A stretch of DNA of 22,784 nucleotides from Flavobacterium sp. (GTDB lineage: Bacteria > Bacteroidota > Bacteroidia > Flavobacteriales > Flavobacteriaceae). The translations under genes were made by a program, and so were the position numbers. The notes beneath the pieces were generated by a model, which was not told the DNA's origin, did no database searches, and was given only the letters and a program-made list of their open reading frames with translations. Below are positions 1-8,471 of the stretch, one piece after another. The stretch lies in contig JASLED010000053.1 in assembly GCA_030151255.1 (NCBI GenBank), positions 1 to 22,784 on the forward strand, in the 5' to 3' direction. The stretch's first letter is position 1. Every line of letters begins with the position of its first letter.

Positions 1-40
1 GAAAAATCGTTTGTTTGGCAAAGTAGAATAATTTATATTT

Positions 41-1081
41 ATGAATAATACTATTATTAATTATATTCATCCAGAATTTAGGTTAAATGGAAATTCGTAT
101 ACAAAAGAAACTTTACTCGAATTAGGATATTTGTACTGCAAATCAAATGAAGATTATTTGATACAATTAGGGCAGTTAATTATCGATTGGTTTAATGATG
201 CGGATTATTTAGTACTTCATACCTCAGGAACAACAGGCACTCCCAAAGAAATACATTTACAAAAGCATGCAATAATTGTTTCTGCCGAGGCAACGGTTCA
301 TTTTTTTGATGTGAAAGAACAAAGTACAGCACTTTTGTGTATGTCAGCAGCATTTGTTGGCGGCAAGTTAATGTTTATAAGAGCACTGTTATTTGGTTGG
401 CAATTAGATGTTGTAAAGCCAACAGCTAGACCATTAGCAGAAAACACAAAATATTACAATTTTGTAGCAATGGTGCCAATGCAGGTAGAAAATAGTTTGA
501 ATGAGTTAGATCAAGTCGAAAAATTAATTATTGGTGGTGCCAAGGTTAATGTTCATTTAGTGCAGGCTTTGTTACACAAGAAAACTCAAGCGTATGAAAC
601 GTATGGAATGACAGAAACAATTACTCATATTGCTGCCAAAAAGATTAATGAATCGTTTTTTACTGTTTTATCTCACGCATCAATTGAAGTGGACGATAGA
701 GGATGCTTGGTGATTGATGCTCCAAAAATTAATCCCGAAAAATTAATTACAAATGATTTAGTTAAGTTGTTGGATAATAATAGGTTTGAATGGATTGGTA
801 GATGGGATAATGTTATCAATAGTGGAGGAGTAAAGTTGTTTCCTGAAAAAATAGAAGAAAAATTAGCCAAAGTTATTCCTCATCGATTTTTTATTGCTGG
901 TAAAGAAGATGAATATTTCGGTACTATTGTTGTATTAGTTATTGAAAGCGAACCTTACAAATTACCTAATGATATTTTTGCAAATTTAGTAAAGTATGAA
1001 CAACCAAAAGAAATTCAATTTATTACTAAATTTGAAGAAACAGCTTCTGGAAAAATAGTAAGAAAGAAGAATATTAAATAA
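41..1081 (+). CDS. menE: o-succinylbenzoate-CoA ligase (menaquinone synthesis)
   Basis: Acyl-adenylating enzyme predicted to join o-succinylbenzoate to CoA with ATP, a step of menaquinone synthesis in the cytosol. Visible motifs of the AMP-forming ligase family: phosphate loop TSGTTGTPK at residues 61-69, YGMTET at 188-193, an Asp near 239 expected to hold the ribose, GR at 253-254 followed by NVINSGGVKLFPEKIEE, and the C-terminal ASGK with the catalytic Lys at about 338. At 346 residues it is about 100 shorter than MenE of E. coli or Bacillus, as is usual for Bacteroidota MenE. The ATG at 41 gives the expected N-terminus. Only 40 bases precede it, so the upstream partner genes cannot be seen. 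The next gene starts 11 bases downstream on the same strand. MenE is the best fit; another acyl-CoA ligase is less likely. Confidence 0.9.
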   Translation: MNNTIINYIHPEFRLNGNSYTKETLLELGYLYCKSNEDYLIQLGQLIIDWFNDADYLVLHTSGTTGTPKEIHLQKHAIIVSAEATVHFFDVKEQSTALLCMSAAFVGGKLMFIRALLFGWQLDVVKPTARPLAENTKYYNFVAMVPMQVENSLNELDQVEKLIIGGAKVNVHLVQALLHKKTQAYETYGMTETITHIAAKKINESFFTVLSHASIEVDDRGCLVIDAPKINPEKLITNDLVKLLDNNRFEWIGRWDNVINSGGVKLFPEKIEEKLAKVIPHRFFIAGKEDEYFGTIVVLVIESEPYKLPNDIFANLVKYEQPKEIQFITKFEETASGKIVRKKNIK

Positions 1082-1092
1082 AATGCTAATAA

Positions 1093-2106
1093 ATGAAAAA
1101 GAGTAAATTTTTACCTAAATTTTTATTATTTGTTACTTTAATAAGTGCAATACCTATGGAGGCAAAAGAAAAAAAACAATCTACATTAGATAAGCAGATT
1201 ACTCCAGCTATGATGCAACAAATAGTAAATGCTAATAAAGATTTTTATAAAGACGGAAAAGTTGCAGATTATATTCCAGAGTTGAGCAAGGCAAATCCAA
1301 AAGCCGTTGCCTTTTCTGTGGTAAAAGAAAATGGTGATATAGTAAATGTTGGCGATGTTACTGAAAAATTTACAATTCAAAGTATTTCAAAAATCATTTC
1401 ATTAATGATTGCCGTGCAAGAAAAAGGAGAAGTAGAATTGTATCAAAGAATTGGTTATTACGGAACAGAAAAAGCATTTAATCATTATGCAAATTTAGAA
1501 ACTGCTGGTAAGCCATTAAATCCAATGATGAATGCAGGAGCAATTCTTACCACAGCTTTTATTGAAGGAGATGGGGATGAAGCATATCATAAAATAATAA
1601 AAATGATTCGTTATATTACTAAAAACGAATCAATTTCAATTAACGAAAAAGTATATCATTCCGAAAAAGAAACGGGACACAGAAATCGTGGTATCTTTTA
1701 TCTATTAAAAAATAATGGATTAATTGAAGGAGAAGAAGTAAAATTAGATAATTACTTTAAGCAATGTTCAATTGAAGTAAATGCAGAAGATTTGGCTAAA
1801 ATTGGCTATTTCTTTGCCAACGAATGTACTCGATTTGACGGTGATGCAACATACAAAAACAAAGATTTAGCACGTTTAATTCAAGCACAAATGCTAATTG
1901 CAGGAATCTATGATTTTAGCGGAGAATATGCGCGTACAGTAGGATTGCCAAGCAAATCAGGAGTTGGTGGAGGAATAGCAGTAAGCGTTCCTGGCAAAAT
2001 CGGAATTGGAGTTTTTAGTCCAGCATTAGATGAGCACGGAAATTCGGTGGTAGGTTACCACATTATTTCAGATTTTGCAAATAAATTAGATTTAAGTTTA
2101 TTTTAA
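1093..2106 (+). CDS. glsA: Glutaminase A, with an N-terminal signal peptide
   Basis: Serine-dependent glutaminase (L-glutamine to glutamate plus ammonia) of the GlsA family. Residues expected from the E. coli enzymes are all present: Ser97 and Lys100 in QSISK, Asn147 in MNAGA, Glu191 and Asn198 in the SEKETGHRNRG block, Tyr221, Tyr273 in IYDFSGEYA, and Val291 in KSGVGGG. The core therefore looks active. The family is usually about 305-310 residues; here 337, the extra being an N-terminal Lys-rich then hydrophobic stretch (residues 1-24, ending near MEAKEKK) that reads as a Sec signal peptide. This suggests a periplasmic enzyme that feeds on external glutamine (inference). It starts 11 bases after menE, so co-transcription is likely, and ends in a hairpin terminator. 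Function is confident, location less so. Confidence 0.92.
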   Translation: MKKSKFLPKFLLFVTLISAIPMEAKEKKQSTLDKQITPAMMQQIVNANKDFYKDGKVADYIPELSKANPKAVAFSVVKENGDIVNVGDVTEKFTIQSISKIISLMIAVQEKGEVELYQRIGYYGTEKAFNHYANLETAGKPLNPMMNAGAILTTAFIEGDGDEAYHKIIKMIRYITKNESISINEKVYHSEKETGHRNRGIFYLLKNNGLIEGEEVKLDNYFKQCSIEVNAEDLAKIGYFFANECTRFDGDATYKNKDLARLIQAQMLIAGIYDFSGEYARTVGLPSKSGVGGGIAVSVPGKIGIGVFSPALDEHGNSVVGYHIISDFANKLDLSLF

Positions 2107-2125
2107 ACTGTTATCTATTCCAAAT

Positions 2126-2160
2126 AAAAAGACCTTGCAATTAATTTTTCAAGGTCTTTT
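2126..2160. terminator. Bidirectional rho-independent terminator between convergent genes
   Basis: Inverted repeat AAAAGACCTTG / CAAGGTCTTTT with a 12-base AT-rich loop. The A run on the left and the T run on the right give a U tract in both directions. It serves the glutaminase gene on + and the membrane protein gene on -. Confidence 0.85.
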
Positions 2161-2175
2161 ATATTATAATTTGAA

Positions 2176-2877
2176 CTATTTTAAACTAAAATTCACCTTA
2201 TTGATATGCTGAACAAAGCGAAGAATAAACCCAACGGTAAAGATGAATAGCAATGATTGAACAACATAATCTTTTGTGGGAATTAATAATAAAATAAGTA
2301 TAAAAATACCAACGGATGCCCACATTCTCCCTTTATAATCGGCAAAAACTAATTTGTTTTTTTCTAAAATAATAGCCAATAAAGAAAAAACACTTCCTCC
2401 ACTTAGGAGAAAAAGAAAATCTCTGTATTCGGATTGATTGTAAATAGAGTAAACAACAGCCATTATACTAATTAGTAAACCAATAGCAACGGTAGATTTA
2501 TCTAAGTCAGCTTTCGAAATCCATTGTTGATTATTTTCATAAATAGAAAGACTTGTTGTTTCGTCAAATTCTTCTTTAGAGACCAATTTAGCTTGTATGC
2601 ACGTCGTTTTTAAGGATCTCAAATACAGTTGTATAGTTCCTTTGCCAATATCCATAAACAATATGGCGTAGATAGATTGTTGGTTTTGAGGTAACTCAAT
2701 AGAATTTTTAAAGTAATCTAACTTCCAGTTGATGGATTGACTATTTTCAGGAAATTGAATTTCAATAGTTTGGTTGTGCATAATAGTATTTAGGAGTTTA
2801 CCATCTGCATAAATCTTTAGATTTCTAAGAATATACCAATTTTTTGGAAAGAAAAGTTTTAGATGTAAAGTTCTCAT
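2176..2877 (-). CDS. Membrane protein of unknown function, soluble N-half plus four TM segments
   Basis: I do not recognise this 233-residue protein. Residues 1-125 look like a soluble, beta-rich domain, with alternating short hydrophobic strands such as LHLKLFF, TIEIQF and GTIQLYL. Residues 128-146, 153-171, 184-201 and 204-222 are four hydrophobic stretches that read as membrane helices, and the protein ends in a short basic tail. There is no signal peptide, so the N-terminal half probably faces the cytosol. The gene stands alone: it is convergent with the glutaminase gene, and about 180 bases separate its start from the ndk stop. The ATG at 2877 is the first start after an AT-rich gap. Real coding is supported by length and composition; no function can be given. 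Confidence 0.7.
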   Translation of the reverse strand: MRTLHLKLFFPKNWYILRNLKIYADGKLLNTIMHNQTIEIQFPENSQSINWKLDYFKNSIELPQNQQSIYAILFMDIGKGTIQLYLRSLKTTCIQAKLVSKEEFDETTSLSIYENNQQWISKADLDKSTVAIGLLISIMAVVYSIYNQSEYRDFLFLLSGGSVFSLLAIILEKNKLVFADYKGRMWASVGIFILILLLIPTKDYVVQSLLFIFTVGFILRFVQHINKVNFSLK

Positions 2878-3002
2878 ATTGCCTATTTATAAATGTGATT
2901 ACTTTTAGTTTTTACGATTATTACTTTGCTCAATAAAATAAAAACAGTAAAAATTATTTATCTAAAATACTTAAAATTAATGAATTAAAAAATGGTGTAA
3001 AC

Positions 3003-3036
3003 AAAAAAACACCTTGCAGTGCAAAGTGTTTTTTGT
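3003..3036 (-). terminator. Terminator of ndk
   Basis: Inverted repeat AAAACACcTTGCA / TGCAAaGTGTTTT with one mismatch. On the minus strand it sits about 20 bases after the ndk stop and is followed by a T run. Confidence 0.75.
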
Positions 3037-3055
3037 ATTGTAAAGTCTAAATGAA

Positions 3056-3475
3056 TTAGAATTGCTCTCTTCCTGCGAAATGGAATGCACCTTCAATAGC
3101 AGCGTTTTCGTCGCTATCAGATCCGTGAACAGCATTTTCTCCAATTGATTTAGCGTATTTTTTACGGATAGTTCCTTCTGCAGCATCAGCTGGGTTAGTA
3201 GCTCCGATTAAAGTTCTAAAATCTTCAACAGCGTTATCTTTTTCTAAAATAGCTGCTACGATTGGTCCTCTTGACATAAATTCAACTAATTCTCCGTAAA
3301 AAGGTCTTTCAGCGTGTACTTCGTAGAATTTTTGAGCATCTCTAACTGTCAATTGAGTTAACTTCATAGAAACAATTTTAAATCCTGCTTCTGTAATCAT
3401 GTTGATGATACCTCCAATGTTTCCTGCTTCTACAGCATCAGGTTTAATCATCGTAAAAGTTCTGTTCGTTGCCAT
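3056..3475 (-). CDS. ndk: Nucleoside diphosphate kinase
   Basis: Moves the gamma-phosphate between nucleoside di- and triphosphates through a phosphohistidine, balancing NTP and dNTP pools in the cytosol. The 139-residue length is normal. The N-terminus carries TFTMIKPDAV with the conserved Lys11, and the signature NAVHGSDS holds the catalytic His117. Arg and Thr residues of the RTLIGATNPADA block are in the expected place for nucleotide binding. The start is fixed by the conserved N-terminus MATNRTFTMIKPD. A TAnnTTTG element lies about 24 bases upstream of the ATG on the minus strand and a terminator follows the gene, so it is probably transcribed alone. Confidence 0.97.
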   Translation of the reverse strand: MATNRTFTMIKPDAVEAGNIGGIINMITEAGFKIVSMKLTQLTVRDAQKFYEVHAERPFYGELVEFMSRGPIVAAILEKDNAVEDFRTLIGATNPADAAEGTIRKKYAKSIGENAVHGSDSDENAAIEGAFHFAGREQF

Positions 3476-3498
3476 TGATATTTAAATTAAATTGGTTG

Positions 3499-3506
3499 CA
3501 AAAATA
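3499..3506 (-). promoter_or_regulatory. Candidate -7 element for ndk
   Basis: On the minus strand this reads TATTTTTG, matching the Bacteroidota -7 consensus TAnnTTTG, 23 bases before the ndk start codon. No clear TTTG at the -33 spacing was found, so the call is tentative. Confidence 0.35.
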
Positions 3507-3569
3507 GTCTTTTATCCTTAAAAATAATTGTTTACAAATAAAAAGTTGTGCATTACTTTTTGAAAAATT

Positions 3570-4763
3570 TTATTCAGTCGGAATATCTAATAAACGTTGA
3601 GCTAAATTTATCATATCTGGCGTTCCTGTGTGTTTTTTAGGCTCGTCCGAAAGTTTAACTACATCTGTCCAAGGGCCACCTTCTGGTAATGCTTGCGACA
3701 TTTTAATCACAATATTTAATGGAGGTAAGCCTGCATCGTTTGTAAAATCTGTTCCAATTCCGAAAGACATACCAATTTTTTCTTTGCAATAATTAACAAT
3801 GCGATGCACTTTTTCTTGGTTTAGTCCATCAGAAAAAATAATGGTTTTTGAAATCGGATTGATATTCATTGTTTTGTAATGAGCAATTGTTTGATTTGCA
3901 AACTCAATCGGATCACCGCTGTCGTGACGTACACCATCAAAAAGCTTGGCAAATTTTTTATCAAATTGTTCAAAGAAAACTTTGCTTGTGTAAGTGTCAG
4001 TTAAAGCAATACCTAAATCGCCACGATATACGTCTACCCAGTGTTCTAATCCCATAGAATTAGCCATTTTAAAACCATACTTTGCAGCATGAAACATAAA
4101 CCATTCGTGGGCATGTGTGCCAATTGGTTTTGTGCCATATTTCATTGCAAAATGTACATTACTTGTGCCAATAAAAGTGCCTTGTCCGTACTTTTGTAAC
4201 GTGTCTACCACCACAGAATGTACGTCGTAAGAATGTCTTCTTCTTGTTCCAAATTCGGCAATTGTTATTCCTAACTCTTTATAGTTTTCAATTTTTTCTT
4301 TTGTTTTTTGTCTAATAATGTAGTCTGTTTCTCTTTCGGCATTAGTTAGCTTATAATATAACTCACAAATAATTGCCATTAAAGGTACTTCCCATAAAAT
4401 AGAACGATACCAATAACCGTTAAACTTTACTTCTAAATCACTGCCTTCTTGGATAATTTCTACTTCAGAAGGATCATAATGATACCCTTGTAAAAAATCC
4501 AAATAAGTAGGATCTAAATAAGGACAAGTTTGTTGTAAAAAAGTTTTTTCGGCTTTGGTCAATTTTAATTTAGCCATTTCATTAACAGCTTCTCTTAGTG
4601 CTTCTGCAAAACCAGAAGGGAAATGATGTTGGCCGCGATTGATAAAAATATATGATGCTTTTGCATACGGAAATTTTTTAATTACCGCATGTTGCATGGT
4701 AAATTTGTAAAAATCGTTATCTAATATTGATGAGATAATTGTATTTGAATTTGTTATTTGCAT
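3570..4763 (-). CDS. pncB: Nicotinate phosphoribosyltransferase
   Basis: Converts nicotinate and phosphoribosyl pyrophosphate to nicotinate mononucleotide, the first step of the Preiss-Handler NAD salvage route, with ATP hydrolysis. The 397-residue length matches bacterial PncB. Family motifs are seen in order: LDNDFYKFTMQHAV near the N-terminus, EFGTRRR at 170-176, GTSNVHFA, GTHAHEW with the likely phosphorylated His219, GVRHDSGDP, IIFSDGLNQ, and FGIGTDFTND near the C-terminus. The start ATG at 4763 gives the usual N-terminus. The gene is 94 bases upstream of ndk on the same strand and 84 bases after the ABC exporter. No strong terminator separates it from either neighbour, so read-through is possible. 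Confidence 0.96.
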   Translation of the reverse strand: MQITNSNTIISSILDNDFYKFTMQHAVIKKFPYAKASYIFINRGQHHFPSGFAEALREAVNEMAKLKLTKAEKTFLQQTCPYLDPTYLDFLQGYHYDPSEVEIIQEGSDLEVKFNGYWYRSILWEVPLMAIICELYYKLTNAERETDYIIRQKTKEKIENYKELGITIAEFGTRRRHSYDVHSVVVDTLQKYGQGTFIGTSNVHFAMKYGTKPIGTHAHEWFMFHAAKYGFKMANSMGLEHWVDVYRGDLGIALTDTYTSKVFFEQFDKKFAKLFDGVRHDSGDPIEFANQTIAHYKTMNINPISKTIIFSDGLNQEKVHRIVNYCKEKIGMSFGIGTDFTNDAGLPPLNIVIKMSQALPEGGPWTDVVKLSDEPKKHTGTPDMINLAQRLLDIPTE

Positions 4764-4847
4764 AGCTTTATTTTATGAACTACACGGGGGCAGTTGTATA
4801 AATATACGATAAACTATTGATTGATAATAAGACAGCGGAATCAATAA

Positions 4848-6677
4848 TTATTCAAATGATTGTAAAGAAACTAACTTAGTATAAGTTCCATTTAATTTCA
4901 TTAATTCATCATGTGTTCCTTGTTCTATAATTTTACCTTTTTGCATCACCACAATTAAATCAGCATTTTGAATGGTTGATAAACGGTGTGCAATAACCAA
5001 AGAAGTTCTGTTTTGCATCATTTTTTCTAAGGCATCTTGTACCAATTTTTCGCTTTCTGTATCCAAGGCTGAGGTAGCTTCATCCAATACCATAATAGGC
5101 GAATTTTTAAGCACAGCTCTAGCAATAGAAATACGTTGCTTTTGTCCGCCCGAAAGTTTACTTCCAGAATCTCCAATATTGGTATGAATTCCTTGTGGTA
5201 AATCTTTTACAAACTCATAGGCGTTTGCCACTTTTAACGCTTCAATAATAGCTTCGTCCGTAGCGCTTTCATTTCCAATTAGCATATTGTTTTTGATGGT
5301 ATCGTTAAACAAAATACTATCTTGAGTAACCAATCCAATTAAATGACGCAGGCTATGTAAATCCATCGAGCGAATATCTTTTCCGTCAATTTCAATTGCA
5401 CCTTCATTGATGTCCCAAAAACGAGTTAATAAATTGGCCATTGTACTTTTTCCACTTCCTGATTGTCCAACCAAAGCAACGGTTTTTCCTTTTGGAATGT
5501 TCAACGAAAAGTTTTGCAATACATAATCGTCTTCGTATTTAAAGCTGATGTTTTTTACAGTAATTTCTTGTTCGAAAGTATCTTTTGTAATAGCATTTGC
5601 CGGACTTGTAATTGGATTTTCTTCTTCCAAGATTTCCAATACTCGCTCTGCCGCTGCGTTACCACGTTTTAAGGCATATGAAGCTTTTGACATTGCTTTA
5701 GCTGGAGTTAAAATATTATAAGCCATACCTATATAAGCAATGAATGATGCTGCAGACAACGTATGATCTGCCAAAACCATTTTTCCTCCAAATACCAATA
5801 ATACGGCAATGGTTACAATACCTAAAAACTCACTCATTGGAGAAGAAAGGTTTTGTTTATTTAAGATTTTATTGTTTAAATCATTGAAGGTTTCTGTTGA
5901 TTCTTGAAACTTATTATTGAATTTATTTTCGGCGTTAAAGCTTTTAATTACTTTTAATCCAGCCAATGATTCTTCAATAATCGATAAGAAATAACCTTGT
6001 TCTTGCGAAGCTTTTTGCGAACTTTTTTTCAATGATTTTCCAACAATAGAAATAATGAATCCAGCAATTGGAATAAATAAAAACACAAAAATAGTTAGCT
6101 TTACACTAATTGCAAACATAGCAATAATGGTAAATACAATGGTTAAAGGTTCGCGAACTAATACTTCTAAAATTGAAAGAAAAGAATGTTGAATTTCTAA
6201 TACATCGGCTGTAATTCTTGAAATAACATCACCTTTTCTTTTTTCAGAAAAGAATGATAAAGGCAATTCTAACGATTTTTTGTACATCGCATTTCTAATG
6301 TCTTTTAATACGCCATTGCGCAAAAAGGTAATAAAATACATTGCCCAATAGTTGAATAAGTTTTTTAGTAAAAATAACGCAATGATTAAGGCAACCATAA
6401 TCATTAAAGTGTTTTCTGCTCCGTTCTGTGCACTGTATTCGGTAATAAAAAACGACATTGATTTTTCTAAATAATCTTTAAGTCCTCCAATGCCTGTATA
6501 AATAGGTTTTTCAGTAATAGGTTTTCCTTCGCCAAATAGAACTGTCATCATTGGAATTAGCGCAACAAATGACAAGGCACTAAAAAGCGCATAAAGGATA
6601 TTGAAAAATACATTAAGATAAGCATAGCCCATATAAGGTTTAGCAAATCGGAAAATCTTCTTGAAATATTCGTTCAT
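4848..6677 (-). CDS. MsbA-like ABC exporter (membrane domain fused to ATPase)
   Basis: Homodimeric type IV ABC exporter half-transporter of the inner membrane. Residues 1-330 form the transmembrane domain with six hydrophobic helices, including SFFSEKRKGDVISRITADV as a coupling region. Residues 370-609 form the nucleotide-binding domain: Walker A GQSGSGKST at 404-412, Q-loop TQD at 451-453, signature LSGGQ at 508-512, Walker B IMVLDE ending at catalytic Glu533, and switch His564 in AHRLST. All ATPase residues are intact. The overall build resembles MsbA (lipid A core flippase), and the sugar and glycosyltransferase genes upstream fit an envelope role, but the substrate cannot be read from sequence and a drug or lipid exporter is also possible. 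A hairpin in the 58-base gap upstream may partly uncouple it from the phosphomutase gene. Confidence 0.92.
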   Translation of the reverse strand: MNEYFKKIFRFAKPYMGYAYLNVFFNILYALFSALSFVALIPMMTVLFGEGKPITEKPIYTGIGGLKDYLEKSMSFFITEYSAQNGAENTLMIMVALIIALFLLKNLFNYWAMYFITFLRNGVLKDIRNAMYKKSLELPLSFFSEKRKGDVISRITADVLEIQHSFLSILEVLVREPLTIVFTIIAMFAISVKLTIFVFLFIPIAGFIISIVGKSLKKSSQKASQEQGYFLSIIEESLAGLKVIKSFNAENKFNNKFQESTETFNDLNNKILNKQNLSSPMSEFLGIVTIAVLLVFGGKMVLADHTLSAASFIAYIGMAYNILTPAKAMSKASYALKRGNAAAERVLEILEEENPITSPANAITKDTFEQEITVKNISFKYEDDYVLQNFSLNIPKGKTVALVGQSGSGKSTMANLLTRFWDINEGAIEIDGKDIRSMDLHSLRHLIGLVTQDSILFNDTIKNNMLIGNESATDEAIIEALKVANAYEFVKDLPQGIHTNIGDSGSKLSGGQKQRISIARAVLKNSPIMVLDEATSALDTESEKLVQDALEKMMQNRTSLVIAHRLSTIQNADLIVVMQKGKIIEQGTHDELMKLNGTYTKLVSLQSFE

Positions 6678-6704
6678 AAGTTAAATATCTATACAATTAA
6701 ATAA

Positions 6705-6732
6705 GATAGACTGAGAACAAGCTCAGTCTATC
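6705..6732 (-). terminator. Intergenic hairpin between phosphomutase and ABC exporter genes
   Basis: Perfect 11-bp inverted repeat GATAGACTGAG / CTCAGTCTATC with a 6-base loop, four bases after the phosphomutase stop. On the minus strand it is followed by TTATTTAATT, a poor U tract, so it may be a leaky terminator or a processing and stability hairpin. Confidence 0.6.
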
Positions 6733-6735
6733 GGA

Positions 6736-8463
6736 TTAATCTAATTTCATTTCTTTGATAATTGCTTCGATTTTATTCGATAAGAAATTTTCAACTATAT
6801 CAATTTCTTCTGGCGAATTTAAAATTTCGTTTACACTGAAATAGAACTTGATTTTTGGTTCTGTACCACTTGGTCTTGCGGCAATCTTAGTTCCATCTTC
6901 CAAATAATAAATTAATACGTTTGATTTTGGAATGTTGATTGATTCTATTTCGTTGGTTAATAAATTTAATGCTTCACTTTTTTGATAATCTTCTACACAA
7001 ACTACACGTAAACCAACAATTTCAGTTAATGGATTTTCGCGTAAATCAACCATGATTTGTTTGATTTCTTCTGCACCTGAAATTCCTTTTTTAACTAAAG
7101 ATATTAAGTGCTCTTTATAATAGCGATGATCACTGTATAAGTTTAATAATTCTCTGTAAAACGAACTTCCAGCAGCTTTTGCAACAGCGGCAATTTCGCA
7201 AACTAATAAAGCAGAAGCTACTGCATCTTTATCGCGCACGTTGTCGCCAATCATGTAACCAAAACTCTCTTCTCCGCCGCCAATAAATTGCTGATCTGAG
7301 CAATCTTTAATAAATTTTGCAATCCATTTAAATCCCGTTAATCCAACTTTGCATTCTACGCCATAAGTTTCTGCAACATCCAACATCATTGGAGTAGAAA
7401 CAATTGTAGAACCGATAAATTCGTTGCCAGAAAATCCATTTTTATGACTCCATTGTTCTAATAAAAACGCTGTCATCATTACCATTGTTTGGTTTCCGTT
7501 CAGTAAAATCATTTGTCCGTTTAAATCGCGAACACCAATTCCAATTCTGTCCGAATCAGGATCTGTTCCAATAACAATATCTGCACCTGTTTCCTCTGCT
7601 AAAGCCAAAGCCATTGTCAACGCTTCTGGCTCTTCTGGGTTAGGGGATTTTACCGTTGGAAAATCTCCATTTGGTTCTGCTTGTTCTTTTACAATATATA
7701 CATTGTTGTAGCCCGCAGCAGCCAACGTATCAGGAATTAATTTAATTGAAGTTCCATGTAATGAAGTATAAGCAATTTTTAGTTGATCTTTTACTGTTTG
7801 TGGCGTATTAAAACTTGCTACTTGTAGAGTAGAAGCAATAAAAGCTTCGTCTAATTCTTTGCCAACATTTGTTATAAGGCTGTCGTTTCCGTTAAAGTTA
7901 ACTTCAGCGTAAGTCAATTTATTGATTTCGTCGATTACAGCAGCATCTTCCGGTGGAACAATTTGTCCTCCGTCTGCCCAATATACTTTGTATCCGTTGT
8001 ATTCTGGTGGATTGTGAGAAGCTGTTAGCACAATTCCTGCATTACATCCGTAGTAACGAACTGCAAAAGATAATTCTGGCGTTGGTCTCATTTCTTCAAA
8101 AAGAAAAACTTTTATTCCGTTTGCAGTAAATACATCTGCTACAACTTTTGCAAGTTCTTGACTATTGTGGCGACAATCGTAATTGATAGCCACTTTTAAT
8201 TCTTGATTAGGAAAAGATTTTTTAATAAAATTGGATAAGCCTTGTGTGTTTTTTCCTAAAGTATATTTGTTGATACGATTTGTACCAATTCCCATCACTC
8301 CGCGCATTCCGCCCGTACCAAACTCTAAATTTTTGTAAAAGCTATCGGCTAACAATTCAGGATTATTGTCAATTAACTCTTGTACAATAGCTTGCGTTGC
8401 TGCATCAAAAGGTTGTTGCAACCATTGTTCAGCTTTTGCTAAAATATCTTTTTCTATTTCCAT
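6736..8463 (-). CDS. Phosphoglucomutase/phosphomannomutase family (alpha-D-phosphohexomutase)
   Basis: Moves phosphate between C1 and C6 of hexose phosphates (or C1 and C5 of pentose phosphates), supplying sugar-1-phosphates for nucleotide sugars. All four domain signatures are present: GTGGMRGVMG at 49-58, active-site loop TASHNP at 147-152 with phospho-Ser149, metal loop DPDSDR at 301-306, sugar loop GGEESFGY at 396-403, and phosphate-binding RPSGTEPK at 530-537. The 575-residue length places it with the long PgcA/PGM2-like branch rather than the short AlgC/GlmM branch. Substrate among glucose, mannose or ribose phosphates cannot be fixed. The start is 8 bases after the glycosyltransferase stop, so the two are almost certainly one transcript. 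Confidence 0.95.
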   Translation of the reverse strand: MEIEKDILAKAEQWLQQPFDAATQAIVQELIDNNPELLADSFYKNLEFGTGGMRGVMGIGTNRINKYTLGKNTQGLSNFIKKSFPNQELKVAINYDCRHNSQELAKVVADVFTANGIKVFLFEEMRPTPELSFAVRYYGCNAGIVLTASHNPPEYNGYKVYWADGGQIVPPEDAAVIDEINKLTYAEVNFNGNDSLITNVGKELDEAFIASTLQVASFNTPQTVKDQLKIAYTSLHGTSIKLIPDTLAAAGYNNVYIVKEQAEPNGDFPTVKSPNPEEPEALTMALALAEETGADIVIGTDPDSDRIGIGVRDLNGQMILLNGNQTMVMMTAFLLEQWSHKNGFSGNEFIGSTIVSTPMMLDVAETYGVECKVGLTGFKWIAKFIKDCSDQQFIGGGEESFGYMIGDNVRDKDAVASALLVCEIAAVAKAAGSSFYRELLNLYSDHRYYKEHLISLVKKGISGAEEIKQIMVDLRENPLTEIVGLRVVCVEDYQKSEALNLLTNEIESINIPKSNVLIYYLEDGTKIAARPSGTEPKIKFYFSVNEILNSPEEIDIVENFLSNKIEAIIKEMKLD

Positions 8464-8471
8464 ACTTTCTT

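Noticed and set aside
1..31. Possible C-terminal end of an upstream plus-strand gene (frame ending in a stop at 29-31)
   Set aside because: Two frames are open over so few bases that neither can be chosen and no product can be named.
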